From: Dehalococcoidia bacterium
GTDB lineage: Bacteria; Chloroflexota; Dehalococcoidia; SHYB01
NCBI GenBank assembly: GCA_009693015.1
Contig: SHYB01000020.1
Span: 1-38,448, forward strand
DNA: 38,448 nucleotides
Direction: 5' to 3'
This document shows positions 15,304-24,099 of the stretch, piece by piece (within the stretch, counting starts at the first letter, position 1; each line of letters opens with the position of its first letter). The position numbers were made by a program, and so were the translations under genes. The notes below the pieces were generated by a model. That model saw nothing but the letters and a program-made list of their open reading frames with translations. It was not told the DNA's origin and did no database searches.

Positions 15304-15459
15304 CTAGTGCGCGTGGTGGCCGAGGTACTTGTGGGGGTCGGCGTCGAAGGATTTTTTGCAGCCGGGGGCGCAGAAGTAGTAGGCGGCGCCGGCGTGGACG
15401 GATTTCCACTGGGCGGTTTTTTCGTCGACCTTCATCTTGCAGACGGGGTCTATTGCCAT
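15304..15459 (-). CDS. Small YHS-domain metal-binding protein
   Basis: The 51-residue protein is a single YHS domain: AIDPVCKMKVDEKTAQ, then YYFCAPGCKKSF, then DPHKYLG and a His-rich end. YHS domains are found in heavy-metal ATPases and mono-oxygenases and probably bind metal through the conserved Cys residues. The start at 15459 is set by AAGGAG 8 bases upstream; longer in-frame versions read into repeat DNA. Its role alone is unknown; metal trafficking is a guess from the domain. Confidence 0.85.
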   Translation of the reverse strand: MAIDPVCKMKVDEKTAQWKSVHAGAAYYFCAPGCKKSFDADPHKYLGHHAH

Positions 15460-15636
15460 GGCGTGGCTCCTTGAGGTGAGGTGTGGTTGGGGGCACCCTG
15501 ATTGTACCGCTACTGGCGCAATTGCGTGCACGAGGATTGGGCCATCCCCGCTGACGGAGAAAGAAAAGAAGGGAAGATTCTTCGTCGCTTGGCTCCTCTT
15601 GCATGACAAGACTGCGCTGCATAGCATGACAGGACA

Positions 15637-15682
15637 ACCGCCCCGCCAGGTTGCCGCGCTCGGAGACTCGCTCGCAATGACG
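15637..15682 (+). repeat. Element B, intact copy upstream of meaB
   Basis: CCGCCCCGCCAGGTTGCCGC to CTCGCTCGCAATGACGG, without a C insertion or an A hairpin beside it. It lies just upstream of the meaB promoter. The rest of 15460-15636 holds no recognisable gene. Confidence 0.75.
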
Positions 15683-15707
15683 GCATTGGCCCGTGCTACG
15701 ACCTTCC

Positions 15708-15737
15708 TTGACACTCTGAAGAGGGCGCACCTATGCT
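15708..15737 (+). promoter_or_regulatory. Putative meaB promoter
   Basis: TTGACA (15708-15713), an 18-bp spacer and TATGCT (15732-15737). A second -10-like box, TAGAAT (15741-15746), overlaps the same region and may be the one used. The transcript would start within about 20 bp of the GTG start codon at 15761. Confidence 0.5.
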
Positions 15738-15760
15738 GGGTAGAATCGTTGGCAGGGAGC

Positions 15761-16762
15761 GTGGCGTTGGCATCTGTTGCATCGCTGGTGGAAGGGATGC
15801 TGCGCGGGGAGACGCTGGCGCTGGCGCGGCTGATTACGCTGGTGGAGCGTGAAGGGCCGGAGGCGGCGGAGGCGCTGCGGTTGTGCGCGCCGTATGGGGG
15901 GAAGGGGTATCGCATCGGGTTTACGGGGCCACCGGGGAGCGGGAAGAGTACGCTGGTGGATGCGATGACGGCGCGTCTGCGGCAGGGGGGGAAGGAGGGG
16001 GCGCCGAGGGTGGGGATCGTGGCGGTGGACCCGAGCAGCCCGTTCACCGGCGGGGCGCTGTTGGGGGATCGCATACGGATGGAGCAGCATTACGCCGACC
16101 CGGGGGTGTTTATCCGCAGCATGGGGACGCGCGGAGGACATGGGGGGTTGCCGGATGTGACGCAGCGGGTGGCGACGCTGCTGGAGGCTTCGGGGAAGGA
16201 GTATGTGCTGCTGGAGACGGTGGGGGTGGGGCAGACGGAGCTGGATGTGATGGAGGTGGCGGATACGGTGGTGGTGGTGCTGGTGCCGGAGGCAGGGGAC
16301 ATGATTCAGACGATGAAGGCGGGGCTGATGGAGATCGCCGATGTGTTTGTGGTGAATAAGGCGGACCGCGAGGGGGCGGAGCGGCTGGCGAAGGAGATCG
16401 AGGGGAGCCTGCGGCTGGGACACCCTCGGGAGGGGAATTGGATGGCGCCGGTGGTGCTGGCGCAGGCGCGGACGGGGGCGGGGGTGGCGGAGGTGGCGGC
16501 GGCGGTGGCGGCGCATCGCGGGGCGATGGAGGAGTCGGGGGAGTTGGAGCGGCGGCGGAGCAAGCGGCGGACGTCGCAGTTTCTGAAGACGGTGGAGCAG
16601 CGGATGAGCCGGTCGTTGCATGAGTTGATCGCCAGCGACGGGGAGTTGCAGGCGATGGTGGAGCGCATTCAGCGGGGGGAGACGGACCCGTATAGCGCGG
16701 CGTTGCAGGTGCTGGGAGATACGTCAGTGCTGCGGCGGTGGATTGCTCGTTTGGAGGAGTAG
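15761..16762 (+). CDS. meaB: Methylmalonyl-CoA mutase-associated GTPase MeaB
   Basis: The 333-residue G3E-family GTPase protects and reactivates B12-dependent methylmalonyl-CoA mutase. It shows Walker A GPPGSGKS (56-63), the MeaB signature AVDPSSPFTGGALLGDRIRM, FIRSMGTRGGHGG, switch/Walker B LLETVGVGQTELDV and the NKADREG base-recognition motif. The C-terminal dimerisation arm is present. The GTG at 15761 is chosen because GGGAG precedes it, the promoter lies just upstream, and the length then matches the family; the frame is open much further upstream through repeat DNA. No mutase gene is in the window, so the partner lies elsewhere. This points to propionate or branched-chain metabolism. 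Confidence 0.92.
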   Translation: MALASVASLVEGMLRGETLALARLITLVEREGPEAAEALRLCAPYGGKGYRIGFTGPPGSGKSTLVDAMTARLRQGGKEGAPRVGIVAVDPSSPFTGGALLGDRIRMEQHYADPGVFIRSMGTRGGHGGLPDVTQRVATLLEASGKEYVLLETVGVGQTELDVMEVADTVVVVLVPEAGDMIQTMKAGLMEIADVFVVNKADREGAERLAKEIEGSLRLGHPREGNWMAPVVLAQARTGAGVAEVAAAVAAHRGAMEESGELERRRSKRRTSQFLKTVEQRMSRSLHELIASDGELQAMVERIQRGETDPYSAALQVLGDTSVLRRWIARLEE

Positions 16763-16833
16763 GCCATGGAGGGTCTAACCGCCGGTGGTGCGATAGGCTC
16801 AGGACTACCGCGAATGGTGCATGGTACTGGGAG

Positions 16834-16925
16834 GGGAGGACCCCTATCCCGGCCTTCCCCCGCGGACGAGGGAAGGGGGCTGACATCACCCCGCCGGGTT
16901 GCCGCGCTCGTAACGACTGTGGCAG
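16834..16925 (+). repeat. Composite repeat A + B between meaB and the ROK kinase
   Basis: A-type hairpin (16834-16880, CCCCTATCCCGGCCTTCCCC and GGGAAGGGGG) followed by a B core with a degraded right end (16885-16925). The A part is the closest relative of the copy inside purL. Confidence 0.7.
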
Positions 16926-16970
16926 GTGTGGTCCATTCCACGACGTGTCCGAGCAAAGCAGGGTAGTTGT

Positions 16971-17927
16971 ATGCACAATAATCGGCATCCGATTGTGGCG
17001 GTGGATTTGGGGGGGACGAGGCTGCGGGTGGCGCTGATGGACGCGCAGGCGCGGGTGCTGGCGCGGCGGGTTGAGCCGACGCGGGCGGAGGAAAGGCCGG
17101 AGCGGGTGGCGGAGCGGATCGGGGAGGCGGCGGAGGGGATGCGGCGGGAGGCGGGGCTGGGGGCGCCGGCGGCGGTGGGGGCAGGGATCGCGTCGCCGCT
17201 GGACAGCAAGGGGGTGCTGCATCACCCGCCGAACCTGGCAGGCTGGGGAGTGGTGCGGTTCAAGGAGATGCTGGAGAAGCGCTTCAAGTTGCCGGTGGCG
17301 ATGGGGAACGATGCGAACCTGGCGGCGCTGGGGGAGCATCGTTTCGGCGCGGGACAGGGCGTGGACGACCTGGTGTATCTGACGATCAGTACGGGGGTGG
17401 GGGGCGGGGTGATTAGCAGGGGTCGCTTGATAACGGGCGCGCGGGGGCTGGGGGCGGAGGCGGGGCATATCATGATCGCGCCGGACGGGCCGGCGGGGCC
17501 GTGCGGGCACCGGGGATGCCTGGAAAGCCTGGTATCGGGCACGGCGATTGCGCGGCGGGCGGCGGAGGGGGTGCGGCTGGGGCGGCGCACGACGCTGGGG
17601 AGCGTGGCGCGGCTGCGGGCGGAGGAGGTGTTCGCGGCGGCGAAGGAGGGGGATGCGTTCGCGCGGGAGCTGATCGGCGAGGTGGCGCGTGATATGGCGC
17701 GAGGGATTGTGAGCCTGGTGCATGTGTTCAATCCGTCGCTGGTGCTGATGGGCGGCGGGGTATCGCAGAACTGGGGGATGCTGGCGGGGCCGGTGGAGGA
17801 GGAGGTGCGGCGGCTGGCGATGCCGGGGTTTATGGATGGGTGCGCGCTGCGGGCTTCGGCGCTGGGGGATGATGCGGGGCTGGCGGGGGCGGTGGTGGCG
17901 GCGGGGGAGTTGCTGGGCGGGGGGTAG
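16971..17927 (+). CDS. ROK-family sugar kinase (glucokinase-like)
   Basis: The 318-residue protein has the phosphate-binding AVDLGGTRLRVAL (10-22), sugar-binding GNDANLAALGE (about 115), TISTGVGGGVIS (about 140) and a GHIMIAPDGP segment with the catalytic-region His. The zinc motif reads GPCGHRGCLE, so one Cys of the usual CxCGxxGCxE is absent. ROK kinases phosphorylate glucose or related hexoses with ATP; glucokinase would feed glucose-6-phosphate to the pgi/zwf cluster 2 kb downstream, but that link is inferred. The ATG at 16971 is chosen by homology; AGGG lies upstream. Confidence 0.85.
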   Translation: MHNNRHPIVAVDLGGTRLRVALMDAQARVLARRVEPTRAEERPERVAERIGEAAEGMRREAGLGAPAAVGAGIASPLDSKGVLHHPPNLAGWGVVRFKEMLEKRFKLPVAMGNDANLAALGEHRFGAGQGVDDLVYLTISTGVGGGVISRGRLITGARGLGAEAGHIMIAPDGPAGPCGHRGCLESLVSGTAIARRAAEGVRLGRRTTLGSVARLRAEEVFAAAKEGDAFARELIGEVARDMARGIVSLVHVFNPSLVLMGGGVSQNWGMLAGPVEEEVRRLAMPGFMDGCALRASALGDDAGLAGAVVAAGELLGGG

Positions 17928-17950
17928 GGGGAGACCAAGGGCTTTTTTGG

Positions 17951-18003
17951 GGTATAGAAACCGCTCACCCTGATCTTGTCGAACGGTGAGCGGTTTCTAT
18001 ACC
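17951..18003. repeat. Perfect 19-bp inverted repeat with element E loop
   Basis: GGTATAGAAACCGCTCACC (17951-17969) and its exact complement (17985-18003) flank a 15-base loop reading CTGATCTTGTCGAAC. It lies between the convergent kinase and MMPL-remnant genes and would make a very stable hairpin on either strand, but has no U tract after it. It may serve as a bidirectional terminator or mRNA end. The loop matches the core of the hairpin at 35209-35255. Confidence 0.8.
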
Positions 18004-18088
18004 GCCATCCAGCGCGAGAGGGGGATTGGCTGCTACTCGTGCTTCTGCGAAAGGGTGGCGCCTCGCGTCGAGAGCGTTGATTGCGCGC

Positions 18089-19109
18089 TTAGGGATAGAG
18101 AATCTCGATGACTCTTGACAGGAGCAGGGCACCTCCGGCAATGGGGGGAATCACGAGCGCTATGAGCAGTGCCGCAGTTTTTCTTTTCGCGGGGATCGCC
18201 GGCATGCGGACGATCCCCGCGATTCTGATGACGAGCGGCCTTATGCGCGCCGCGCCAAATAGTATGAGGGCGAATGCCAACAGCAGAACGAGGCCCAATA
18301 TGAGGAGGCCAAGGGGGCCTCCAAATCCGATTGCTACCGCAAGCAACACCAGTGATAGAAGTGACGACGGCAGGACGAGCAGCAGCCAGCGGCGCCGGTC
18401 TTCTTGTTGTATACGCGGAACGAGATGGTTAAACAGAGGGGCAGTGAAGCCCATGAGCAGGCCAAACAGAAGGAACAGCAGCCCGAAGAGAACGACGCTT
18501 ACTCCGGCATGTCTAAACTGAACAAAGTCGTCATTGTTAGGGTCAATGACAGGCGAGCCGAACGTGAAGAGGAGGAATAGGCTGAAGACAGCGCCATGCA
18601 TGAGCTTGCCCTTTGGCAGGAACCCGCGAGCGGCGTCGTGCATGAAGACGACATTTTCGTTGGCGACGTCGAGATCGCCGGTGAGGACATAGGGGAGGAT
18701 GGTGGCGCGACGGTTTTTGGAGACGAGGGATTCGTCCTTGACGCCGTAGTAGGTGATGCCACTGGCTACGACTTTGTCGCCATCCTCATTGACCGAGGCG
18801 AAGGCGACGGCGTTGACGGCTTCCACTTTCGAGCGGAATGCGGGGCTGTCGACGGTGAGGGTAGAGGAGCGGACGATGACGACTTCATTGAGAGGGCGCG
18901 GGCCAGTGATGCGGTCTTCCAGGAGCTGGTCGCCGCGCTGGGATTCGGGGTTGTTGGAGACGCTGAACTCCGTGGTGAGGACGCCGGCGAGGAATTGGCT
19001 GGTGAGAAACACTGCGACAACGAGGGTCACAAGCCAGATGAGGACGGTGCGCCAGGGGTGGAGGGCGGAGTTGCGGGCAAGGCCTCTTGGTGGACAGATC
19101 GAGGGTCAT
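18089..19109 (-). pseudogene. Broken chimera: N-terminus of an MMPL transporter joined to another membrane protein
   Basis: From the ATG at 19109 (GGAG 8 bases upstream) the frame reads MTLDLSTK, then a one-base shift near 19083 leads into LARNSALHPWRTVLIWLV. This is the normal MMPL/RND-like N-terminus with its first membrane helix. A periplasmic segment follows (NNPESQRGDQLLEDRI, GPRPLNEVVIVRS). After about DLDVANEN (near 18660) the MMPL homology ends and an unrelated region with five or six hydrophobic helices continues to the stop at 18089. It lacks the rest of an MMPL protein (normally about 700-1000 residues). The part from 19030 down is open and might still be translated. Confidence 0.7.
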
Positions 19110-19301
19110 CAGAAAGGCTCCATTCTTGATCTCAGGTGGTGTGGAGGACGCCAGTAGGGCACGGGGATGAGTGGGTTTCAGTCTAGGACAGGGGGAACAA
19201 TCCGTGTCAAGGGTTGGATGTCAGGGCGAGGATGAAGGATTCATAGCCCGCCCGCGGCGGGTGGGGGAAGGGAGGGCGGAGCGTGGGAGGAGGACAGGGG
19301 G

Positions 19302-19434
19302 ATCACCCTCTCTCCAACTCTCCCCGGTCGAGGGGGAGAGGGTAGGAGGCGGACCACGCCACCCTACCAGGTTGCCACGGGCGAGGACGCCCTCGGGCCG
19401 ATGGAAACGGCCTCCCGTGGACGGGACAATGACG
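19302..19434 (+). repeat. Composite repeat A + B with nested element C
   Basis: A hairpin (19302-19348, CTCTCCCCGGTCGAGGGGGAGAG). Then a B element (19356-19434) whose right half is split by the C core GGGCCGATGGAAACGGCC before GACAATGACGG. The rest of the 435-bp gap (19110-19544) shows no gene. Confidence 0.7.
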
Positions 19435-19500
19435 GTGGTACGGACGTGGGGGTTGGGGGTATGGGGATGGCGGCAGACGACGGCATGGAAGAGAGGGAGA

Positions 19501-19521
19501 GGGGATGCACCTTGCATCCCC
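19501..19521 (-). terminator. Hairpin downstream of zwf, possible operon terminator
   Basis: GGGGATGCA and TGCATCCCC (9-bp arms, 3-base loop) lie 24 bp after the zwf stop. On the minus strand a pyrimidine-rich TCTCCCTCTCTTCC follows, not a pure U tract, so termination is uncertain. Confidence 0.4.
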
Positions 19522-19544
19522 CTTACACGGGGAGGGGAGTTGGG

Positions 19545-21004
19545 CTAGCCTTGTTTGCCGCAGGTGAGGAGCCAGGAGCGCTGGTCTTGTTCGAGGAGGG
19601 ATTCGGCGGCGTCGGGGCCCCAGGAGCGCTGGTCGTAGGGGCGCACGGGGATGCCGTGGGGGCCGCCGGGCGGGGCGAGTAAAGGCTCGACGATGCGCCA
19701 GGATTCTTCGATCTGGTCGCTGCGGATGAAGAGGGAGGCATCGCCGGCGAGGGCATCCTGGAGGAGGCGTTCGTAGGCTTCAGGGATGGCGCGGTCTTTG
19801 AAGGCGGACTGGTAGTGGAACTCCATGTCCACGGGCTGGGTGGTCATGCCCTGGTCGGGCACCTTGGTCTCAAAGCGGAGGTGGGCGCCTTCATTGGGCT
19901 GGAGGCAGAGGGAGAGGACGTTGGAGCCGAGGCATTCGTCAGACTCGGGGGAGAACATGCGGTGCGGCGGGCAGGTGAACTGGACGACGACCTCTGAGAG
20001 CTTCTGGGCCAGGGCTTTGCCGGTGCGGAGGTAGAAGGGGACGCCGTGCCAGCGCCAGGTGTCTATGTAGAGCCGCAGGGCGACGCTGGTGGGGGTGGCG
20101 GAGTCGGGGGCCACGCCCTTTTCACGGCGGTAGCCGTTATATTGGCCGAGGACGGCGTGCTGGCGGGCTTGCCCTGGCTTCCAGTGCCGGATGGCGCGGA
20201 GGACGTCGATCTTTTTGTTGCGCAGCGATTCGGCATCGGCGGTGCTGGGGGGCTCCATGGCGACGAGGGCGAGGATTTGCAGGAGGTGGTTCTGCACCAT
20301 ATCACGCACGACGCCGGTCTGGTCGTAGAAAGCGCCGCGGTCGCCGGCGGTGACGGTTTCGGCGACGGTGATCTGGACGTTGTTGACGTAGTTGCGGTTC
20401 CAGAGCGGCTCGAAGATGGCGTTGGCGAAGCGGAAGACGAGGAGGTTTTGCACCGTCTCTTTGCCGAGGTAGTGGTCAATGCGGAAGACTTGCTTCTCAT
20501 GGAAGACGGTGGAGACGACCTGGTTGAGGCGAAGGGCGGTTTCGAGATCGCGCCCGAAGGGTTTTTCCACGACGATGCGCCGCCAGCCGGTGTCTTCCAC
20601 GGCGAGGCCGGTGGCGCCGAGGCTGGCGATGGCGGTTTCATAGAGGCCGGGGGCGATGGAGAGGTAGAAGAGGCGGTCGGCGGGACGGCGCTTGCCTTCG
20701 AGAAGCTCCAGGCGGGCCTTGAGGTCGAGCATGCGGTCGAAGGAGTCAAGGTCGCCGGGGACGTAGTAGAGGTTGCGGGCGAAGGCGGCCCACTGGGCGC
20801 GGGTGACCTGGAGGCCGGCGGTGGCGCGGACGGCATCGAACATGGCGTCGCGGTAGGAGGCGTCGGTGTGGGGGGTGCGGGAGAAGCCGACGATGCGCAT
20901 GTTGGGAGGGAGGCGGCCTTTTCCCCGCAGGTGGTAGAGGGCGGGGAGGAGCTTGCGCTGGGCGAGGTCGCCGGTGGCGCCGAAGATGACGAAGCTGGTG
21001 GCGC

Positions 21005-21008
<4 letters not shown>
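19545..21008 (-). CDS. zwf: Glucose-6-phosphate 1-dehydrogenase
   Basis: The 487-residue enzyme oxidises glucose-6-phosphate to 6-phosphogluconolactone with NADP+. The N-terminal Rossmann motif is [12 protein letters not shown] (9-20), EKPFGRDL follows at 149-155, and the substrate-binding/catalytic motif RIDHYLGKE is at 176-184. The start at 21008 overlaps the gnd stop by 4 bp (ATGA), and AAGGA lies 9 bases upstream; the frame is open further upstream only as a shadow of gnd. It is the last gene of the tkt-tal-pgi-gnd-zwf series. No 6-phosphogluconolactonase gene follows. Confidence 0.96.
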
Positions 21009-21916
<908 letters not shown>

Positions 21917-22082
21917 GTTTTGTTCCTTTCAGCTATGGGAGGGGTTGCTTGAGGGCGAGGAGGGGACGCAGGCGCTGTGCAGGGTGGGCCCGCGATCCGG
22001 AGATCATGTCTCGCAATGACACATGGGAGCCATTCCCCTGTCCCCCTTCCTTTCCTGGAAGGGGGTAGGAAAAAGCCAAAAC

Positions 22083-22172
22083 CAGGGGTGCATCCTCTGT
22101 AACCCTTGCCAAAGAAGGGCTTCGCCCCTCTCTGGACATACCCCAGGAGAGGAGGCTGCCGCGCAACAGGGG
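22083..22172 (+). repeat. Element D, copy 1
   Basis: GGGGTGCATCCTCTGTAACC leads to an imperfect hairpin (CCAAAGAAGGGC, TTC, GCCCCTCTCTGG) and ends ACATACCCCAGGAGAGG. Related copies are at 28361 and 35970, in the same orientation. The rest of 21917-22263 holds an AAT-GACA fragment at about 22015 and a small C/G hairpin (CCCCCTTCCTTTCCTGGAAG) at about 22041, but no gene. Confidence 0.7.
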
Positions 22173-22263
22173 CTTTTGTGGTTTGGTTGTACCCTCACTA
22201 TGACAGGGTGGGCGCAGGTACGGGGGGGCGATGACTATCAAACATGGGGAGGGGGAGGCTGGG

Positions 22264-23895
22264 CTAGGCACGGAGGGCCTCCGCGAGGGAGATGCGGGCG
22301 ATGCGGCGGCCGGCGGCGTGGAGGGCGTGGAGGTCGCCGAGGGCTTGGGCTTGGGCGAGGATGCCGAAATCATAGGGAGCGCCAGGAATTGGCAGAGGGT
22401 GGTCCGGCTCGGGGGCGATGTGGAGGAAGAGGCCGGAGGGAGGGCCACCCTTGTGCAATTGGCCGGTGGAGTGGAGGTAGCGGGGGCCGTAGCCGAATGT
22501 GGTGGCGATGCGAGGGCGCTCCATGACGCGGCGGCGGATGCGGTCTACGGCGTGTTCGAGTGCGGGCGAAGGTTGGACGAAGGCGAGGATGGCAAGGTAA
22601 TCGCCGGGGCGGGCCTGGGCGAGGAGGGAGTCTACGCTGCCGGAGATATCTGTTGGAGGGAGAGAACCTTCCTCCTGGAAATGGTCGAGGAGTTTTCCCG
22701 TGAGGTCCTTGGCTTGCTGGACGTTGGGTTGGTCGAAGGGGTTGATTCCGAGGACGGCACCGGCGACGGCGGTGGCGAACTCCCAGCGGAAGAACTCGCC
22801 ACCCAGGGCGTGACGGTCAGCGAGGGAGAGGCGCAGGACGGGATGGCCTGCGGCGGCGAGGCGGTCTACGTGGGCGTCCAGCGCATCGTTGGAGTCGCCA
22901 GCGAGGCGGAGGGAGACGAAGAGGCGGTCGCTGCCGTAGGTGGAGGGCGGGAGCAGCGGCTCGCCGGCGATGGGGATGATGCCCTTTCCGCCTGCGGCAG
23001 CAGATTGTGCGGGGCCGGCGCTGGCGACCTTGCCAGTGCTTTCGGCGATGAGCTGCTCCACCCACAGGCCGAAGCCGGCGAGCGCGGGGGATGTGACGAG
23101 GGTCAGCTTATCGCGGCCGGCGAGGGCGAGGGAGGCCAGGGCAGCACCGAGGGTGGCGCCGGGGTTTTCGTGCTGAGGCGTATCGGGGCCGCAGGCGCGG
23201 GCCATGCTGACGGCGGCGGCGAGAAAGGGGGGCAGGTCCATGCCGATGATCGAGGCAGGGACGAGGCCGAAGAGGGAGAGGACGGAGTAGCGCCCGCCGA
23301 TGTTGGGTTCGTTGACCCAGATGCGGCGGAAGTTTTCCCGTTGGGCGAGAGCGGCGAGGGATGTGCCGGGGTCAGTGACGGCGGCGAAATGGCTGCCTGC
23401 GGCCTGGGGACCGGCGGCGGTTTCCACGAGGCCGCGGAAGTGACGGTAGAGGGAGAGGACTTCGATAGTGCCGCCGGACTTGGAGGAGAGAAGGAAGAGG
23501 GTGGAGGCGGGATCCACGGCGCGGGAGACGCGGCGCACCCACGCGGGGACGGTGGAATCAAGGACGGTGAGGCGGGGGAAGCCGGGGGCGCTGGGGAAGA
23601 CCTGGCGGAGGACCTCGGGGCCGAGGCTGCTGCCGCCCATGCCGAGGAGGACGACATCGTTGACGGCGGTGGCGCGGAGGGCGGCGGCGAAGGAGGAGAG
23701 CGCGGGGAGGTGCGCGGCGGCAGCGGCGGGGGCGTCAAGCCAGGCGAGGCGATCGGCGATTTCGGTGGGCTGGGGATGCCAGACGGTGTGGTCGCGGCGC
23801 CAGATGCGTTCGATGACACGGTCCCGGGCAAGGCGGCGCAGGGCGGTTTCCGCGCGGGGGCGGAGGTCGCCGAGGCCTTCAAGCTGGGTCGTTAT
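22264..23895 (-). CDS. pgi: Glucose-6-phosphate isomerase (Pgi domain of the Tal-Pgi type)
   Basis: The product of about 543 residues has the sugar-isomerase fold. LLGMGGSSLGPEVL comes early, then SSKSGGTIEVLSLY (phosphate-binding SGGT), NEPNIGGRYSVLS, and GINPFDQPNVQQAKDL near the C-terminus. These are the features of the Pgi half of bifunctional transaldolase/phosphoglucose isomerases. It interconverts glucose-6-phosphate and fructose-6-phosphate. The start is unusual: AAGGAGG (23908-23902) is followed after 6 bases by ATA (23895-23893), not ATG. No ATG, GTG or TTG occurs in frame before the conserved region except an ATG at 24075 inside the tal-tail remnant. Confidence 0.88.
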   Translation of the reverse strand: MTTQLEGLGDLRPRAETALRRLARDRVIERIWRRDHTVWHPQPTEIADRLAWLDAPAAAAAHLPALSSFAAALRATAVNDVVLLGMGGSSLGPEVLRQVFPSAPGFPRLTVLDSTVPAWVRRVSRAVDPASTLFLLSSKSGGTIEVLSLYRHFRGLVETAAGPQAAGSHFAAVTDPGTSLAALAQRENFRRIWVNEPNIGGRYSVLSLFGLVPASIIGMDLPPFLAAAVSMARACGPDTPQHENPGATLGAALASLALAGRDKLTLVTSPALAGFGLWVEQLIAESTGKVASAGPAQSAAAGGKGIIPIAGEPLLPPSTYGSDRLFVSLRLAGDSNDALDAHVDRLAAAGHPVLRLSLADRHALGGEFFRWEFATAVAGAVLGINPFDQPNVQQAKDLTGKLLDHFQEEGSLPPTDISGSVDSLLAQARPGDYLAILAFVQPSPALEHAVDRIRRRVMERPRIATTFGYGPRYLHSTGQLHKGGPPSGLFLHIAPEPDHPLPIPGAPYDFGILAQAQALGDLHALHAAGRRIARISLAEALRA

Positions 23896-23901
23896 GGGAG
23901 G

Positions 23902-23908
23902 CCTCCTT
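23902..23908 (-). promoter_or_regulatory. Shine-Dalgarno sequence that places the pgi start at an ATA codon
   Basis: The minus strand reads AAGGAGG, CCTCCC, ATA, ACG. The spacing is ideal for initiation at the ATA. Either this is a rare AUA start or an ancestral ATG carries one substitution; a sequencing error would look the same. Confidence 0.55.
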
Positions 23909-23960
23909 GGGCGGTGGTGAGGGGTGATCTGGAACGTTGGGCCAGCGACATGGGTTAACC

Positions 23961-23984
23961 CTCTCCCCTCAAGGGAGAGGGGAT
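23961..23984 (+). repeat. Element A hairpin between tal remnant and pgi
   Basis: CCCTCTCCC, CTCAA and GGGAGAGGG form a 9-bp hairpin. On the minus strand, in the frame of the tal-tail remnant, the TGA inside this repeat is the stop codon. Confidence 0.65.
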
Positions 23985-23999
23985 GCTGAACCTGCCGGC

Positions 24000-24088
24000 A
24001 GGAGTCTCTCACGCTTGCGGGCGATGTTGGCGAGGAGCGATTGGAAGGAGTAGAAGAAGGCTTTGACGCCGTCAAGCAGGGTGGCGAT
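24000..24088 (-). pseudogene. Duplicated, decayed 3' end of transaldolase
   Basis: The minus strand reads TLLDGVKAFFYSFQSLLANI then ARKRERLLPA. The last residues of the intact tal product are TLLADGVKAFSDSFESLLAN then IARKREKLLATA. The DNA is also clearly similar to 24112-24200. It starts directly after the intact tal stop, lacks a start codon and the rest of tal, and is in a different frame from pgi. It is probably the leftover of a second tal copy, perhaps one fused to pgi. Confidence 0.8.
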
Positions 24089-24099
24089 GGAAAGCCTCC

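Noticed and set aside
15437-15760. N-terminal extension of MeaB by 108 residues
   Set aside because: It reads through a B repeat and the promoter; family homology begins just after the GTG at 15761.
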